Source: Neodiprion pinetum
Lineage: Eukaryota > Arthropoda > Insecta > Hymenoptera > Diprionidae
Assembly (NCBI RefSeq): GCF_021155775.2
Contig: NC_060236.1
Span: forward strand, 15,364,519-15,428,518
Reading direction: 5' to 3'
DNA: 64,000 nucleotides
In this document: positions 1-11,537 of the stretch, in pieces
How positions within the stretch are numbered: the stretch's first letter is position 1
How the letters are laid out: each line of letters starts with the position of its first letter
Notes under the pieces: model-generated
The model's database searches: none
What the model saw: the letters and a program-made list of their open reading frames with translations, nothing else
What the model was told of the DNA's origin: nothing
Program-made: the position numbers and the translations under genes

Positions 1-322
1 TGTTCGTTCAGATGTTTTTAAATAAATTTATGTTTATGCAAATCACTGATTATCTTTGAAAAAATGTGATAATTAAGGATGATATTGATGGTACAAGATG
101 ATCATGCATTTCCTGTACCGTTTCATTCTTGTCATGATTCCAGATGAATGAATTGAAATATTTTAATTGGCCTTGCGCTAAAATGTTTGTGAACGATTGT
201 ACAAATAGAATATGTGAGTAACAAAAAATTTAACTTCTTTGGAAGCTTCAAACCTTTTTGCTCACCTTGATACTTCGCATAAATGAGAGATATTTTTTTC
301 ACATTTATCTATTTCCCAAAAG

Positions 323-497
323 GACGGTACAGATAAATCTGCAACTGAAAGAGCGTACCATGTTGACGAGTTGAAGAACAGCGAGACTTTGAAAATAGAT
401 GTCAACTACTATTTACTTAGCCAGTTATTCCCAGTCATAATGCGAATTTGCGATCCCATTGATGGCATTGACGACGTTTTGCTGTCAGAGCATTTAG
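323..497 (+). CDS. POLA1: POLA1 exon, end of the polymerase core
   Basis: The exon starts after TTCCCAAAAG and ends in phase 1 before GTTTGT. It encodes 58 residues including DGTDKSATERAYHVDEL, VNYYLLSQLFPV and RICDPIDGID, which are conserved family blocks just before the zinc module. Confidence 0.93.
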
Positions 498-3400
498 GTT
501 TGTTTTATGTGTAATGATGGAGCACTTTTTTACATAACATTACATGAATAAAGATCATTTTCACAGGTTTGGAGGGGATCTATAAACCAAAGCAGCACTT
601 TGAGCATGAGGAGGCATTACCATTGCTGGATGATGACAAATTCAAATATTGTGACCACTTGAAATTCACATGCCAAAATGAAATGTGTCGAACAGAAATA
701 ACTATGGATGGGGCTTTTACAAATACTGTAATGTCTGCTTATTCGTAGATGAATTCTTAAAGATATGTGGAGTGTACAGTTAGCCTAAAAATATGTTGAA
801 ACAAAAATTTATGACTAAAAAAAAAAGATTACACAAAGCGTAAATTCTCATCCATTACTTAAATATGATAAAGAGTTCCTGTCATTTCGAAAAAATGTTC
901 GAACACTGAATTTCAACCATAATTACACATTGTTATTAATAACGTCAGGAAAATCACATTATTTTACTAATTCGTTTTACGGAAAAATCCACATCTTTCT
1001 TCCGATTTTAATAATCGATACTTACTTTATCCATAAATGAATACGTTACTAATCGTCTAAAACACATTTTTTCTCAAACTCGCAGGTAGATGAAAAAAAA
1101 AAAGATGAAGTATACAATCTTTATGACTTGTAGATAATAAACTAGTGATTTAGCAATAAACACATTATTGTTACTAAAAATCTAACCCACACGATCCATG
1201 AAGAATTCATTCACGAATGAAATGTGCTATTCCTAATCAAAATCGAATGAACAACTTGGATTTTTTGGTGAATAATTATAGAATAACGTTCCTCCGAAAC
1301 TGTGAACATAATTGAGTATTTCTATTTAAAATTCAGTGTTTGAAGAACGTTTTTTGTGTCACGGACTTTTTCAGTTATATCTGTGTAATTATAGTTAACT
1401 TCAGTGCTACTTTGTAAATCTTCGTTTTATCACACTTTTGTTCAATGATTTCTCGACCCGACTGTACGTTTCATATATCTTTAACTGAACTCTCGAAGCT
1501 GTTATTACAATAAGAATATTTACCTTGTTTCAGCCCACTGGTTTGACGCCAGTGCTATCAAAATGCTCGAACACAGATTGCTCCATGGCTCCGTGGCAGT
1601 ACTTACCAACCATTCAAAATCGGCTTCAACTAGCCATCCGGGCTGCAATCGACCAGTATTACGAAGGCTGGATGGAGTGTGAGGATCCGGCATGTTTTAA
1701 CAAGACTCGAAGAGTTCCTCAACAGATCTTTGGGATACACCCAGTCTGTGACCTCTGTCAAAAGTGTGTCATGTACAGAATTGTGAGTTGACTGATGATG
1801 AGTAGCTAGAAAATCCGCGTGCATCTTAACTTAGAGAATTTTAGTGATTTTAGTCATAAAGAGCCGATTTTCCGCGGCATATTTGATATAAAAAAGGTAG
1901 TGTAAGGTTCGTGGAGTCGTTTTAAAACTAGTCAAACCCTGAACTTCCAGCTACGATTTAGCTTTGGCACTTTTATTTTGCAAATATTTTTATTTAATAA
2001 CCAAGCATTCGAAGTATGGTATACATATAACCGTACTGAAGATTTTATAAATCCGGAAAGTATCCTTGAGTTTCACTTGTTTGTTGCTGATTTGTTCCTT
2101 TTGATTTTATTTGCTCTTGTTTATTCGTTGATTGTAAGTTAATTTCTAAAAATACAAAGATGCTCGATGTTGTCCAGCAGATTCAGCTTGTTTCGGAGTG
2201 ATTAGAGTCGCTTGGGTTTAAAAATTTTCTGCTATGCCACGTGATTATTTCTTCGAACCTCAAATTAGCATCAAAATTGCGTTGCCAATTCTAATAAAAT
2301 ACTATCAACTAAATAAAACTGATGCTCCGAGAAACAATACCCTACACATTGATGCGTCTTTATTTAATTGAAACACTTTAGACTGAACATAACTTAATTT
2401 ACCACAAAATTGGCAAAACTTTCGTTGCAGCCTTACAAAATTTTTTCAACTTTGATTCACAGGCCAAAATTATTAGAAATATATATGCTGGATTGCCCAG
2501 TATCGAGTCTTGGGAAAGTCCGTGAATTTCATGCGTGATGTAGTAACAGTAGGACATCCTGGTCACCGTTAAAGACCTGTTCCTTGAAGATTCAAGTGTT
2601 TCACAAAATTTTTAACGTAAACTGAGTAGTCGAAAAGAATTTAGCGAAAATTTTGCATTTTTTTTGTCACCCAGCAAAAAAAAAATCGTCAAATGTGATT
2701 TTATAGGCTTTCCTGTCCAAGTAAATCGAATATTTCAATCTCAGCTTTCTCAAATACTTCGAAGTACGCAGGAAGCCGTTACTTTCGCCAATATTTTACG
2801 CCATTGGCACCAAAATTTACTAATTTCCGTTGTTGTCGATCTTAATTCTGTATGATGTCCTAGTTTTGGATAAAAAGCAACTTAGATTATCTTCCTGTAA
2901 AGTTGAAACTATAACACAGAGCTTTTCATAATTCACGCATGAAACTATATTCAGATTTATACTCTTTCTTTTTTCAGTACACTGAAACCCAATTGTACAA
3001 CCAGATCAGTTATTACCACCATATACTAGACATCAACAAACCAACATACAAACGTAAGAACAAATTGAATTATTATTTATTTTTGAGGAACACATTTTTT
3101 ATTCCACATTACCCTGATCAGAAGACTATATCTACATGTATAAGTACATGACGTCTAAAAAAGTGCGTGAATTTTGGGGGAATACTTTTATTCCTAACTC
3201 TAAATTCCCCTAAAATTCACGCACTTTTGTGTCTCATCGTACATGTCGGCAACCAATTATTCAATTCGATTGAGTTTTATTTTGTTCAAAAGCATATGAA
3301 GCGAGCATTATGTACATTTTAAACGTTTTTGTTTATTAGAAGTAATTGATTGGAAGTATTGTTGTTTACAATAACATTAACCACTTTACTTCGAAGGAGA

Positions 3401-5025
3401 CTATATTCTTAGATACTTTGTACTAATTTTTACGATCTGTTTTTTTTTACTCCACAAAATGGAGTTCGTTTGAAGTAGAAATTCATTTTTACGTATGAAA
3501 TTGACGACTTTTTCATTTAATTGACAAAAAGACTTGAGATGATTGAAAAAAATGGGGTCGTTTAAATAAAGATAGACTATCGAAGAATACTCTCTTCAAA
3601 TTAGAAATAAATCCATTGAATCGATTTTGAAATATCGAGTACATCGCAAAACATTTCATTGAGCAAACTGGTTGACATTATTGGCAATAACAATGCTTCC
3701 TATTGATGTTAATAAAAATAGTATGTGAATAAAATTTGATTTACTTTTGGATAAAGCAAATGTATCGTATTGATTAATTATCTGCTGATGTATAAATTCC
3801 GAAAATTCACTCACTTTTTAGTCGTTTAGTTGAGAGTTGAAAATTCTTGAATGCTGGTCACATATTCTACTTGGCCTACAGCAGACGTTTATTTTTTACG
3901 TAAAAAAGATAATTAAGTTTCGGCCAAATCAAAAATGTCATCTTTCAAAGTCTTGCCAAGTTACTATGTAATTTCATGTGCATGAACACATTTTCTCCTA
4001 TGAAGTTATTGTAATCATGAACAAAAACACCATATGGAATCAACATACAATCATCACACCGCATATGAAAACCATCTAATAATATTCATTATCATCCTTT
4101 TACACTACTTTCCTATATTCAAATTGTATATCCTTCTACAACCCTGAACTGAGAACGTCTTCGATTTTTTAAGCATTCTTGGCGTTACTACGAACAAACT
4201 ATTGCGTGGAATTTTTTACATATGGAAGGATTCGAAAAAAATTAATTTCGAAAACGAGAAAGATATTACATTTTTTTTTCAAAATCCACTCATCTGAGAT
4301 TTATCCTTGTGAAAAAAGTTATATTGAAAAAAATCAGCAAGTCTTCATTGTTAGTGGTTCGTGGTATGAAATTTGTGGCAGCCGACCCCGTTGAATAGAT
4401 CACTTACCTATTGCAGAATAATAACACACCAACTGTGTGCTTACATTTACTACACAGGCTACCTTTGCAACTACACCACATTCCACAAACTTTCCTGTCC
4501 GCACTTATTTCACTTTCTATTCTTTGAAATTCTTCTTTTAAATCAGATGTTTGCTGGCAATGTGCAATCATACGGCAATTTTTCTTCACATCTGCACGTT
4601 TGTTGCAGTTTAATATGTGACCAGCATTCAAGAGTTTTTCACCCTCCACAAAGTTTCCAAAAATCTTTTCTTGAATCTTTTTTGTAGGATTCTTGATAGT
4701 TAGTGAACTGCACAAAAAAATGATTACGAAATGTTTCCTTTTTTTAGATTTAGGATCGCAGCTTTCCACTGATGTAAGAAATGCGTACAACATACTTAGG
4801 GAATTCGTGGAAAAGCAATTACGAAGCAGTGCTTATTCGATTGTTAATCTGACGCAGCTGTTCTCATATCTTGATTCCAACTGGACGAAGGTAAAAGTGT
4901 TGCACGATCAAAATAGTTTATCATTTATTTGTGGTTATGACGATTATTTGGAAAAAATTGATTACACCACATTTGATTTTAGTGTAAATGTTATGTCTGC
5001 TCATGAGTATGCAAGCCTCATGTGA
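323..5025 (+). CDS. POLA1: DNA polymerase alpha catalytic subunit, 3' end of gene (five exons)
   Basis: This is the C-terminal part of the replicative primase-coupled polymerase, which acts in the nucleus. Exons lie at 323-497, 567-727, 1534-1782, 2978-3053 and 4748-5025. All internal borders are AG/GT and the phases (1, 0, 0, 1) join into one frame. The translation holds the end of the B-family palm/thumb region (ICDPIDGID) and then the two-site zinc module with cysteine pairs CQNEMC, CSNTDC, CEDPAC and CDLC. The helical tail (NILREFVEKQLRS, NLTQLFSYL) should contact the B subunit by family analogy. The gene starts upstream of the window; bases 1-322 look like intron. The last exon runs about 44 residues past the point where I expect the family to end. 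A possible donor (GTAAAAG) at 4891 would allow a shorter or longer alternative. The identification rests on colinear motifs through all five exons. Confidence 0.93.
567..727 (+). CDS. POLA1: POLA1 exon, first half of zinc site 1
   Basis: The exon begins after TTTTCACAG and ends before GTAATG in phase 0. It encodes the DDDKFKYCDHLKF block and the first cysteine pair, CQNEMC. The spacing is C-x4-C. The family normally shows C-x2-C here, so one expected ligand is replaced by Asn. Confidence 0.92.
1534..1782 (+). CDS. POLA1: POLA1 exon, zinc sites 1 and 2
   Basis: The exon starts after TTGTTTCAG and ends before GTGAGT, phase 0 on both sides. It carries CSNTDC (second half of site 1), the helix around QLAIRAAIDQYYEGW, and CEDPAC plus CDLC (site 2). 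It is the most diagnostic piece of the gene. Confidence 0.95.
2978..3053 (+). CDS. POLA1: POLA1 exon after the zinc module
   Basis: A short 76-base exon between TTTTTTCAG and GTAAGA. It encodes YTETQLYNQISYYHHI, matching the tyrosine-rich segment that follows zinc site 2 in the family. It ends in phase 1. Confidence 0.9.
3130..3250. repeat. Imperfect hairpin in POLA1 intron
   Basis: Inverted arms at about 3150-3184 and 3203-3240 share AAGTGCGTGAATTTT and its complement. It looks like a small foldback/MITE. No target-site duplication is clear. Confidence 0.6.
4748..5025 (+). CDS. POLA1: POLA1 last exon
   Basis: The exon follows TTTTTTTAG and completes the phase-1 codon. An alternative acceptor six bases later keeps the frame. 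It encodes the helical C-terminus (DVRNAYNILREFVEKQ, NLTQLFSYLD) and a tail of unclear origin ending at TGA. A polyadenylation signal follows 80 bases later. Confidence 0.85.
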
Positions 5026-5104
5026 ATCATAAATTCTTTCCAACCAATTATTGCAAAACCTCATTGTTTATCGTGTAGCTTGCATATGCTAGTTTTTTCT
5101 TTTC

Positions 5105-5110
5105 AATAAA
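5105..5110 (+). promoter_or_regulatory. Polyadenylation signal AATAAA for POLA1
   Basis: AATAAA lies 80 bases after the TGA of the last POLA1 exon. A second candidate lies near 5239. The motif is common in AT-rich DNA, but the position fits. Confidence 0.55.
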
Positions 5111-6574
5111 TACTTCTTGGATGCTTTGCCAAAAATGTTCAAATTAGTTTGTCATTTCTTTTTTTCTCCAAATTGTATTTCACTTTCAACTCTAAATTTT
5201 TTTCCCAATTTGCCATACAAATGAGTAATTATATGTATAAATAAAATTTCAATACTATCAGCCTGTGATACTGAACTCTATATTTTTCTCTTCACACTTT
5301 TGATATGATATACTTTCATATGATTTTGATAAACACTTCGAAAATATTTCATTCAGCAGCACTTACTGTATGAAATCCGGGAATATTTTGACAATAATGT
5401 AAAGATGTTTTAGATGTTTGCATTAAAATGATAATATCTGGGCCATTATTACTTACGAGCAGTACAAAGCTTGTGAATGAGTTGAGCCACGCTTGACACC
5501 GAATTACGATATTTCCCTAGTCAATCTCATAATTCAGAGTAAGGTTCGAACTAATTACTGATTAATCATAATTTTTTTATCTTCAATATTGAATGTGTTA
5601 TAAAAATTTCGTCATGATTGAACCCAAAACAGTTATGAACCCTAACATTTTTAATTATGCATTATGCAATACTTGATTCAAAATTAACTTTGAAGTTTTG
5701 AAGGGTATGAGTTTCATTCATTCCAGCTATTACTATATCTGTGTAATTAGAGCTGGAATATGAAATTACCATGAAGATAGATAAATGTTTTTTACACTAT
5801 TTAACTTTCATGAATACGTGCTACAGTCAAAAAACTGTTGATGAAATATTAATAATATGCATTAAATATAAGCTTTTTTGATTTTATTGATAATTTTAAA
5901 ATTAACAATATGCGACAGCTTCATTTTATAAACATCAAAAAATCAGTTTACTTTTCATTGGTAACAATAAAAATACGATATAAGTTTTACAACTAGTGTA
6001 AATCGCATTGTTGCTTCCGTATTTTTCTTCACTTGTTATTGAAGAAATTTCCTGGTGTATTATAGTGGTAGTTCAGATTTTGATGTTCAAAATGAGGTAA
6101 CTTTTTCTTGTATTTCGACAGAATCAAATTATATCTGTAATATGGATAAAAATTTTTTTATATTTACTTTTAGGATAGCAGAATCATCAACCAGGGGAAC
6201 GATATTCATTAAAACTGTGTACTCATACTACTTCAGTTGCCCAAGCTAGGTGTTATAATAGCTGTGAAAAATAATAAATCGGACAGTCGCAAAGGGGAAC
6301 AAAGAATGTTTCAAATGCGTTTTTCTGTTTGTATAAGAGTGATTTAGTAATTCTTTCAACTGAAATTTTGAATAAAGAAACCGATATTTATCGAAAACTA
6401 GCCGAAGAAGAATAGAGCCAAGTAACCTAATATCTAGCTCGATCTTTTTTTCAACCTGTCTTAGTTTACCATTGAATATTGTTGGTTCTGTCCTTGTTTC
6501 ACACTGAGCAGTACTGTACACCCCTTGATCCAGGTGTGTTCTTACATACAATTTTCCGTTTATTTTAAATGTAG
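5111..6574. other. AT-rich spacer, no gene recognised
   Basis: No convincing reading frame was seen. A short hairpin (ATTCCAGCT ... AGCTGGAAT) lies at about 5722-5760. The segment 6175-6247 sits behind a TTTTAG and before GTGTTA and could be a small exon. Its phase does not join the possible exon at 6575, so it is left unannotated. Confidence 0.4.
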
Positions 6575-6746
6575 AAATGTGGTGAAATAATGAATGATAT
6601 TTTACAATATGTTATACGGCTGGCTGTGACACATAAATTTCTATCGAATCCAGTATGTAGTTTGAAGCAAGATGATTGTGATGAGGAAAAGTTTCTGCAA
6701 AGCTTTTTGTGTAATAATTTTGCAGTCCTATTGCCGAATTTTACAG
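6575..6746 (+). CDS. Possible exon of an unrecognised gene
   Basis: An open segment of 57 codons follows TTTTAAATGTAG and ends at ACAG|GTAACT in phase 1. It contains an ATG at 6590. The translation (MNDILQYVIRLAVTHKF, then acidic and Cys-containing residues) has a coding look, but I do not recognise a family. It is supported mainly because its phase fits the candidate exon at 7022. It could be chance open sequence. Confidence 0.35.
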
Positions 6747-7021
6747 GTAACTCAAGGGCCAGAGCATAATAGCAAATCTATGAATATCATAAATTTGTGA
6801 TATTATAATTTGATTTGAATTCCAAATTTTGTCTTAGCTAATTGTATCTCAGAAAATTTGACAATGAGACACCTACGAGAAAAAATTGAGATGTTGACTA
6901 TTCTTATAATTATAACACTGAACTGGTGAATTTGTACATGTGAAAACAAAATGAATATCTTTTAAATAATAAACGCTAACTTTTAATGAGAAATATACAT
7001 TTTTAATACAACCCTTCACAG

Positions 7022-7152
7022 CAGAAGGGAATGGCTGGACCACGATTTTACATAGAGGTCTCTCAACTCCGACGATGAGGGTGATGCTCTTGACCAAGTC
7101 AAATTCTGTTGCTCAATTTGAGGCCGCTAGAGGTGCTGCATTCGAGGGGTAA
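7022..7152 (+). CDS. Possible last exon of the same unrecognised gene
   Basis: This follows CCCTTCACAG (a second CAG three bases later gives the same frame), completes the phase-1 codon from 6746, and stays open for 42 codons to TAA. It includes the stretch RGLSTPTMRVMLLTKSNS. It is richer in G+C than its flanks. No family was recognised. Confidence 0.33.
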
Positions 7153-7513
7153 CACCAGTCAATAGGAATTTTGAGTTTGGGTTCTAGACGTCAAATTTTC
7201 ATTTCTTCCACGTAACTAATAAAAGAAAAAATAGATTTATTAGATAAAGTTTGCGCATGTAGAAACTAGAACGATATTTCAGATTTTCAGAAAAATTACC
7301 TATTTTCTCAAACATTTATTGTAAATAACAATTAAACAAACTTCAGTTCCATATTTAAATAACTTTTATTAAAAAATAATAAATAATCACAGATTAATAA
7401 AATGAAAATATATTTTGAGATTGCATATTTAAATAAGGAAATGATTTTATAGATTAAATAATAACCAAAATATTCAGGTAGTATTTATAAAGTTTGCTTT
7501 TGTCTTTTTTACT
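7153..7513. other. AT-rich spacer
   Basis: No reading frame, repeat or RNA signal was seen. Confidence 0.4.
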
Positions 7514-7701
7514 TTGATAAATAAGTCTTGAAGTTTTTGTTTGATAGATATGACCAAAAACTTCAAAAACATAAACTCGAAGAAAAAAAATAATTTTTGC
7601 TGACCTGTGATTAATTATTATTTTTGAATAAAAGTGATCCTATCAAACTTATCAGACAAAGTCATACCTATAAAATCAAAACTTCAAGACTTATCTATCA
7701 A
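7514..7701. repeat. Foldback MITE
   Basis: Terminal inverted arms carry ATAAGTCTTGAAGTTTT on the left and the complement near 7675-7701, enclosing a short AT-rich spacer. It abuts the TTAA of the piggyBac-like end at 7704. Confidence 0.65.
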
Positions 7702-7703
7702 CG

Positions 7704-8499
7704 TTAACCCTTAAATGGTACATGTCTTCTCGGGAATGACGTATGTGTCATACGGTGACATTTTGACCCCAGCATAAAAAAATGAATAGTACTTTGAGTT
7801 TTCGAAATTTCTTTTTCAAAAAATTCCGGAACACATTTCTAGCCTTCATAAAAAAAGCCCTAACTTTGAACATATTGGATTTTTAAGATTTTCACATGAA
7901 AAAAAATGCAGAAATAAATGAACATGTAAAAGATTTATTTTTCATTCAAATACGCGCCATTTTTTTAATTTACAATATTTTTAAGAAAAAATTTACAGCG
8001 TTATTTCTGTTAGTTCACTTTACGGTAGTCTTGGTCCCGCAAGGCTGTTTTTCAAAAAATGTATTGATTTTGAAGAGTGAATGGTGACTTTTTTGAGGAA
8101 AAAAATGATATTGGGTTAAATTGGAAGTCTATCAAATTTTCGATGAAATGAATAACAAAATATATTTTTTATTGATGACAAATCATTGTATTATGAAAAT
8201 ATGATATGAAAATATAAATACAGATCAGAAAAATCATTTTCACTTTCATTCAGCATTCTGTGCAAATCGCACATCGGCCGCAGGCGCGAAGGGCACTTTT
8301 GATTCCCGATCAGATTTTCGTTGACAAAGGCCGCATCTCACTCGAATAGGAAAATACGGCCTTTTTTCACCAACAAATGGTTTCTGTACATTTAATAATA
8401 CCGCAATAACACTTCGGATATCATGGAAAACATTGCGATTTTCTAAGCGAGCTCGCAAATGCGGAGTTACTAAATGAAGAACTAATCTACTAATGCAAT
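7704..8499 (-). mobile_element. piggyBac-like remnant, transposase 3' side
   Basis: TTAA at 7704-7707 is followed by CCCTTAAATGGTACATG, the usual piggyBac arrangement (TTAA target, CCC terminus). The reverse strand carries the C-terminal end of a piggyBac-type transposase at 8246-8499. The element is cut at 8499 by an LTR. Confidence 0.6.
8246..8499 (-). pseudogene. piggyBac-like transposase, C-terminal fragment
   Basis: The frame reads through LVLHLVTPHLRARLENR and FPIRVRCGLCQRKSDRES, which fits the end of the DDE domain and the start of the C-terminal cysteine-rich DNA-binding finger of piggyBac transposases. Only the first C-x2-C pair (CGLC) is intact. The later Cys/His ligands appear mutated, and the gene is separated from its upstream part by the inserted LTR at 8500. 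Confidence 0.6.
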
Positions 8500-10578
8500 T
8501 GTTACGTCCGGCGTATTGCTTCGGCGTACTTTTTCGAAATCACAATCTAACTAGGACTCTCAACGGGTGAAGTGTTTTTCAAAATTCTCTTTCAACGCTG
8601 TAACGAAAGCTACTGCCATAGATAACATTAAAATATCGTATAGCCTAAATTGGTGAGTTCCACCCCTCCTTGCAAAGTCACGTATAGACAAATAACGATC
8701 CCTAGTATAAGGTTCCACTTTGTTTCTTATAACTGATATTAAGAACTGAGATGAGAGACTGCTGAATTAGCATCAGCAGCGCCCAGCCTGGAAATGTCTC
8801 TATTTTTAAGTCCAAATTATCATCAATAATTAGGATAAACCGTTAACTTTGGAACTACCAAATTAAAATAGATTATTTGTTAAGATGTATGGATGAATGC
8901 GTGAGAATTATACTACGATACTTTTTGTCAACTTCTTAAACGTGTAAGCGACGAGATTGAGAATCATCGGAACATCGTTGAAGCACTCGAGTCTCACTCA
9001 GAGTAACGCTGACCATGTGGATTTGGGCACCGGGAGGTCGCCCTTACACCTCATTGGCTAATTACTGTTCTAACTTACTGCAACTGCAGCTCTTTGGACC
9101 CTCAGGCCCAGGAAGCCTTGTCTTTTGTCTGTCAAGTCGCGAAGTGCATGGACGTCAACCCGTTCATACGCATTAGCCCTATAGAGCAAGAGTAGCGTTG
9201 GAAAATCTTCATTGTGACTGGCCAAAGTCTCGCGTTAATTCATTAACACCGAGCAGTCAGTTTATTCTCTTAATTGCTAGTGACTCTCTATCTTCTACGT
9301 TTTAATCTTTACTGTTCTTTACTAAATCTCATTATTTCGCGAATAGACATTTTTATGATATTCCATTTTCCTTAATTAAATCTAGTTCTATAATAATGAC
9401 TACTATATCAATTCAAATAAACTGTTTTCTAACTATATAATTATCTATTCAGTAAAACGATCGAGTGAACATTCGAACTCTTTGGACATTAAACTAACTA
9501 AATTCTAAATTCACAAAGACTGAGTGCCTGATGTTCATCATCGTTCGTATTCATCAACCCTTCTGATCTCGCGGTGAGGCTCTGCCACAGAATTCCACGG
9601 ACACCGACCTACACGACCCGACGCGACGGCTCTTAATCTCGCCAATCTTCGCATCTAAAGATAATTTAATTCGATTAGTCTTCAACATCATTCCAAATTT
9701 TGCAGAACGTCTTATGTAACAAAAACGAGTGACAAGCTTCACTAGCCACTGTCCAACCTTCAATATTGATTTCTAACAATATCAACATCAATCTTCTCAT
9801 AGATTTCCACAGCAAAATTAAGTAAGATAGAATTGGCGCCTAGCTGTAGACAACAACTTTGGGTATTCAGAGAGACACTCTCCTGTCTTCAGCTCGACGC
9901 CCAAACTATATTTTTCCAAGTTTAAGATCAGAGCTAGATAGCGCATGTGATCAGCTGATCCGTAGCGTAGAATCGTATTGTTAATATAAGTTACATTTAA
10001 TCTAAAAAGAGAGATACCATATAATAGCAACCGACCACTAGTAGAAACAATAGTCGTTCAGCATAGATGTTTCTAATAGCATAATGTTTAGTTATATGTT
10101 ATCCAAATATTATTAAAATAACACAACATTTTTAAAGAAGCGTAAACGATCAAATTCAACTAGTTCCACACTACTAGCTTCTCGGTATTTGAATATGAAT
10201 TCGTCCGTCGACGTTATCTATGTTTAAATTCAGACACTTTATGATTATACCTTCTTTGGTTTTTCTTTTATATCATTCATTCATTTCATAATTAATCGTT
10301 TGAAGAATATACGTTATCTTTTACCAATCAAAATCATATTCAACCACTTATTTTGAACGATAACCTATCTCACTTCATTATAAATTAGCCTCAACCATTT
10401 AAACAAGTCTCACAGACCTGTATAGGACTAGGCAACAACGTATCCACATTGCCGGCTTATCGAGAGGTAAGTCTTTCTCAGTTTTAATTTTTATTCATTG
10501 TGGTTACGTGGAAGCGTCTTTGATTATTTATAATCATCAACTACCACCCGCTCAGCACACGACCACCCCCACGTAACA
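8500..10578. mobile_element. Solo LTR inside the piggyBac remnant
   Basis: The segment begins TGTTACGTCC and ends CCACGTAACA, giving TG...CA ends with matching inverted tips (GTTACGT/ACGTAAC). It is flanked by CAAT at 8496-8499 and 10579-10582, a 4-base target duplication. It is 2,079 bases long with no credible coding frame. The short tips resemble Gypsy-type LTRs, but the family is not established. Confidence 0.62.
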
Positions 10579-10598
10579 CAATCTACCGTTCTTACATG

Positions 10599-10731
10599 CA
10601 TTTACAGTGATTATTACGGAGAAAAAAAATATTTGTATGCACAAAATATTACGTACAATTCAGAAAAACAAAATTCACGTTAAAATTTCGGAAAAAAATT
10701 TTCTCCAATTTCATTCAAATCACTGTAAATG
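10599..10731. repeat. Small MITE
   Basis: Termini CATTTACAGTGATT and AAATCACTGTAAATG enclose 133 bases, with further inner pairing of the A/T-rich arms. It is noncoding. Confidence 0.65.
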
Positions 10732-10821
10732 ACAGGCAGAAGACAAAGTGACCCCACGCTCACCTTGAACCGCTCTAATTCGCATCTGACGCACGACTGG
10801 CGTACAAAAGCAACTCACAAA

Positions 10822-11473
10822 GAAACGTTTTCAGGTGTCCCCCTCCGATTTCGATGAAACTCTGGTATGTTATAGAGGGTCAAAATCGATGACATACATA
10901 TTTTTTTTTATCGGCCCAAACTCATTTTAAAGGGGTGAAACACCCCTCCAAAGTTGACCACCTCCCAAGATGATTTTTCTGTTTTGCATACAAGGAGGAG
11001 ATTTTGATAACTAATAATGATAGTAATAAATACCTTGTCAAAAGTGATGAAAAACACACTTTTAATATTCTCGAGAACTCTTTATTTTAGGGGTTAACTT
11101 GTATATACAAAGTTCATTTTTTACATTAGAAACAAGATGTTCATCAGAGCTCAATGAATCCAACAGCACTGTGAAGAGCATGCAAGAATACAGAATACGT
11201 GCTTTCGATTTTTTCCCAAAAACTGAATTCTTATCGACTTTTTTCCCAATATTGCGGATTATGTCTAGTATTTAGCCATGAATCATTGAATAACATTGTT
11301 CGAGGCTCGCATTCATTCTGACATCGCTCTCTTATCATTTTACTGTTTTATCATTTTTTTCAAGAAACGTAAATATTTTTCATTTCAAGCAGACTATCAA
11401 CTACTCGAAAATTCGATGTGTGTCATATGTAAACAAGTCATATCTCTACTTGAATTAATTCTATGGCACAGAT
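10822..11473 (+). repeat. Left long TIR of the pogo-lineage element
   Basis: Reverse complement of 13528-14179. It ends inside CTATGGCACAGAT. A reading frame at 11296-11529 starts in this arm and runs into the interior. It is unrecognised. Confidence 0.88.
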
Positions 11474-11537
11474 TTTTTTTTAACGATTACGCGTATCTTT
11501 CGGATATGTTCAATATGAAAAGTCGTTAGACCGTTCA

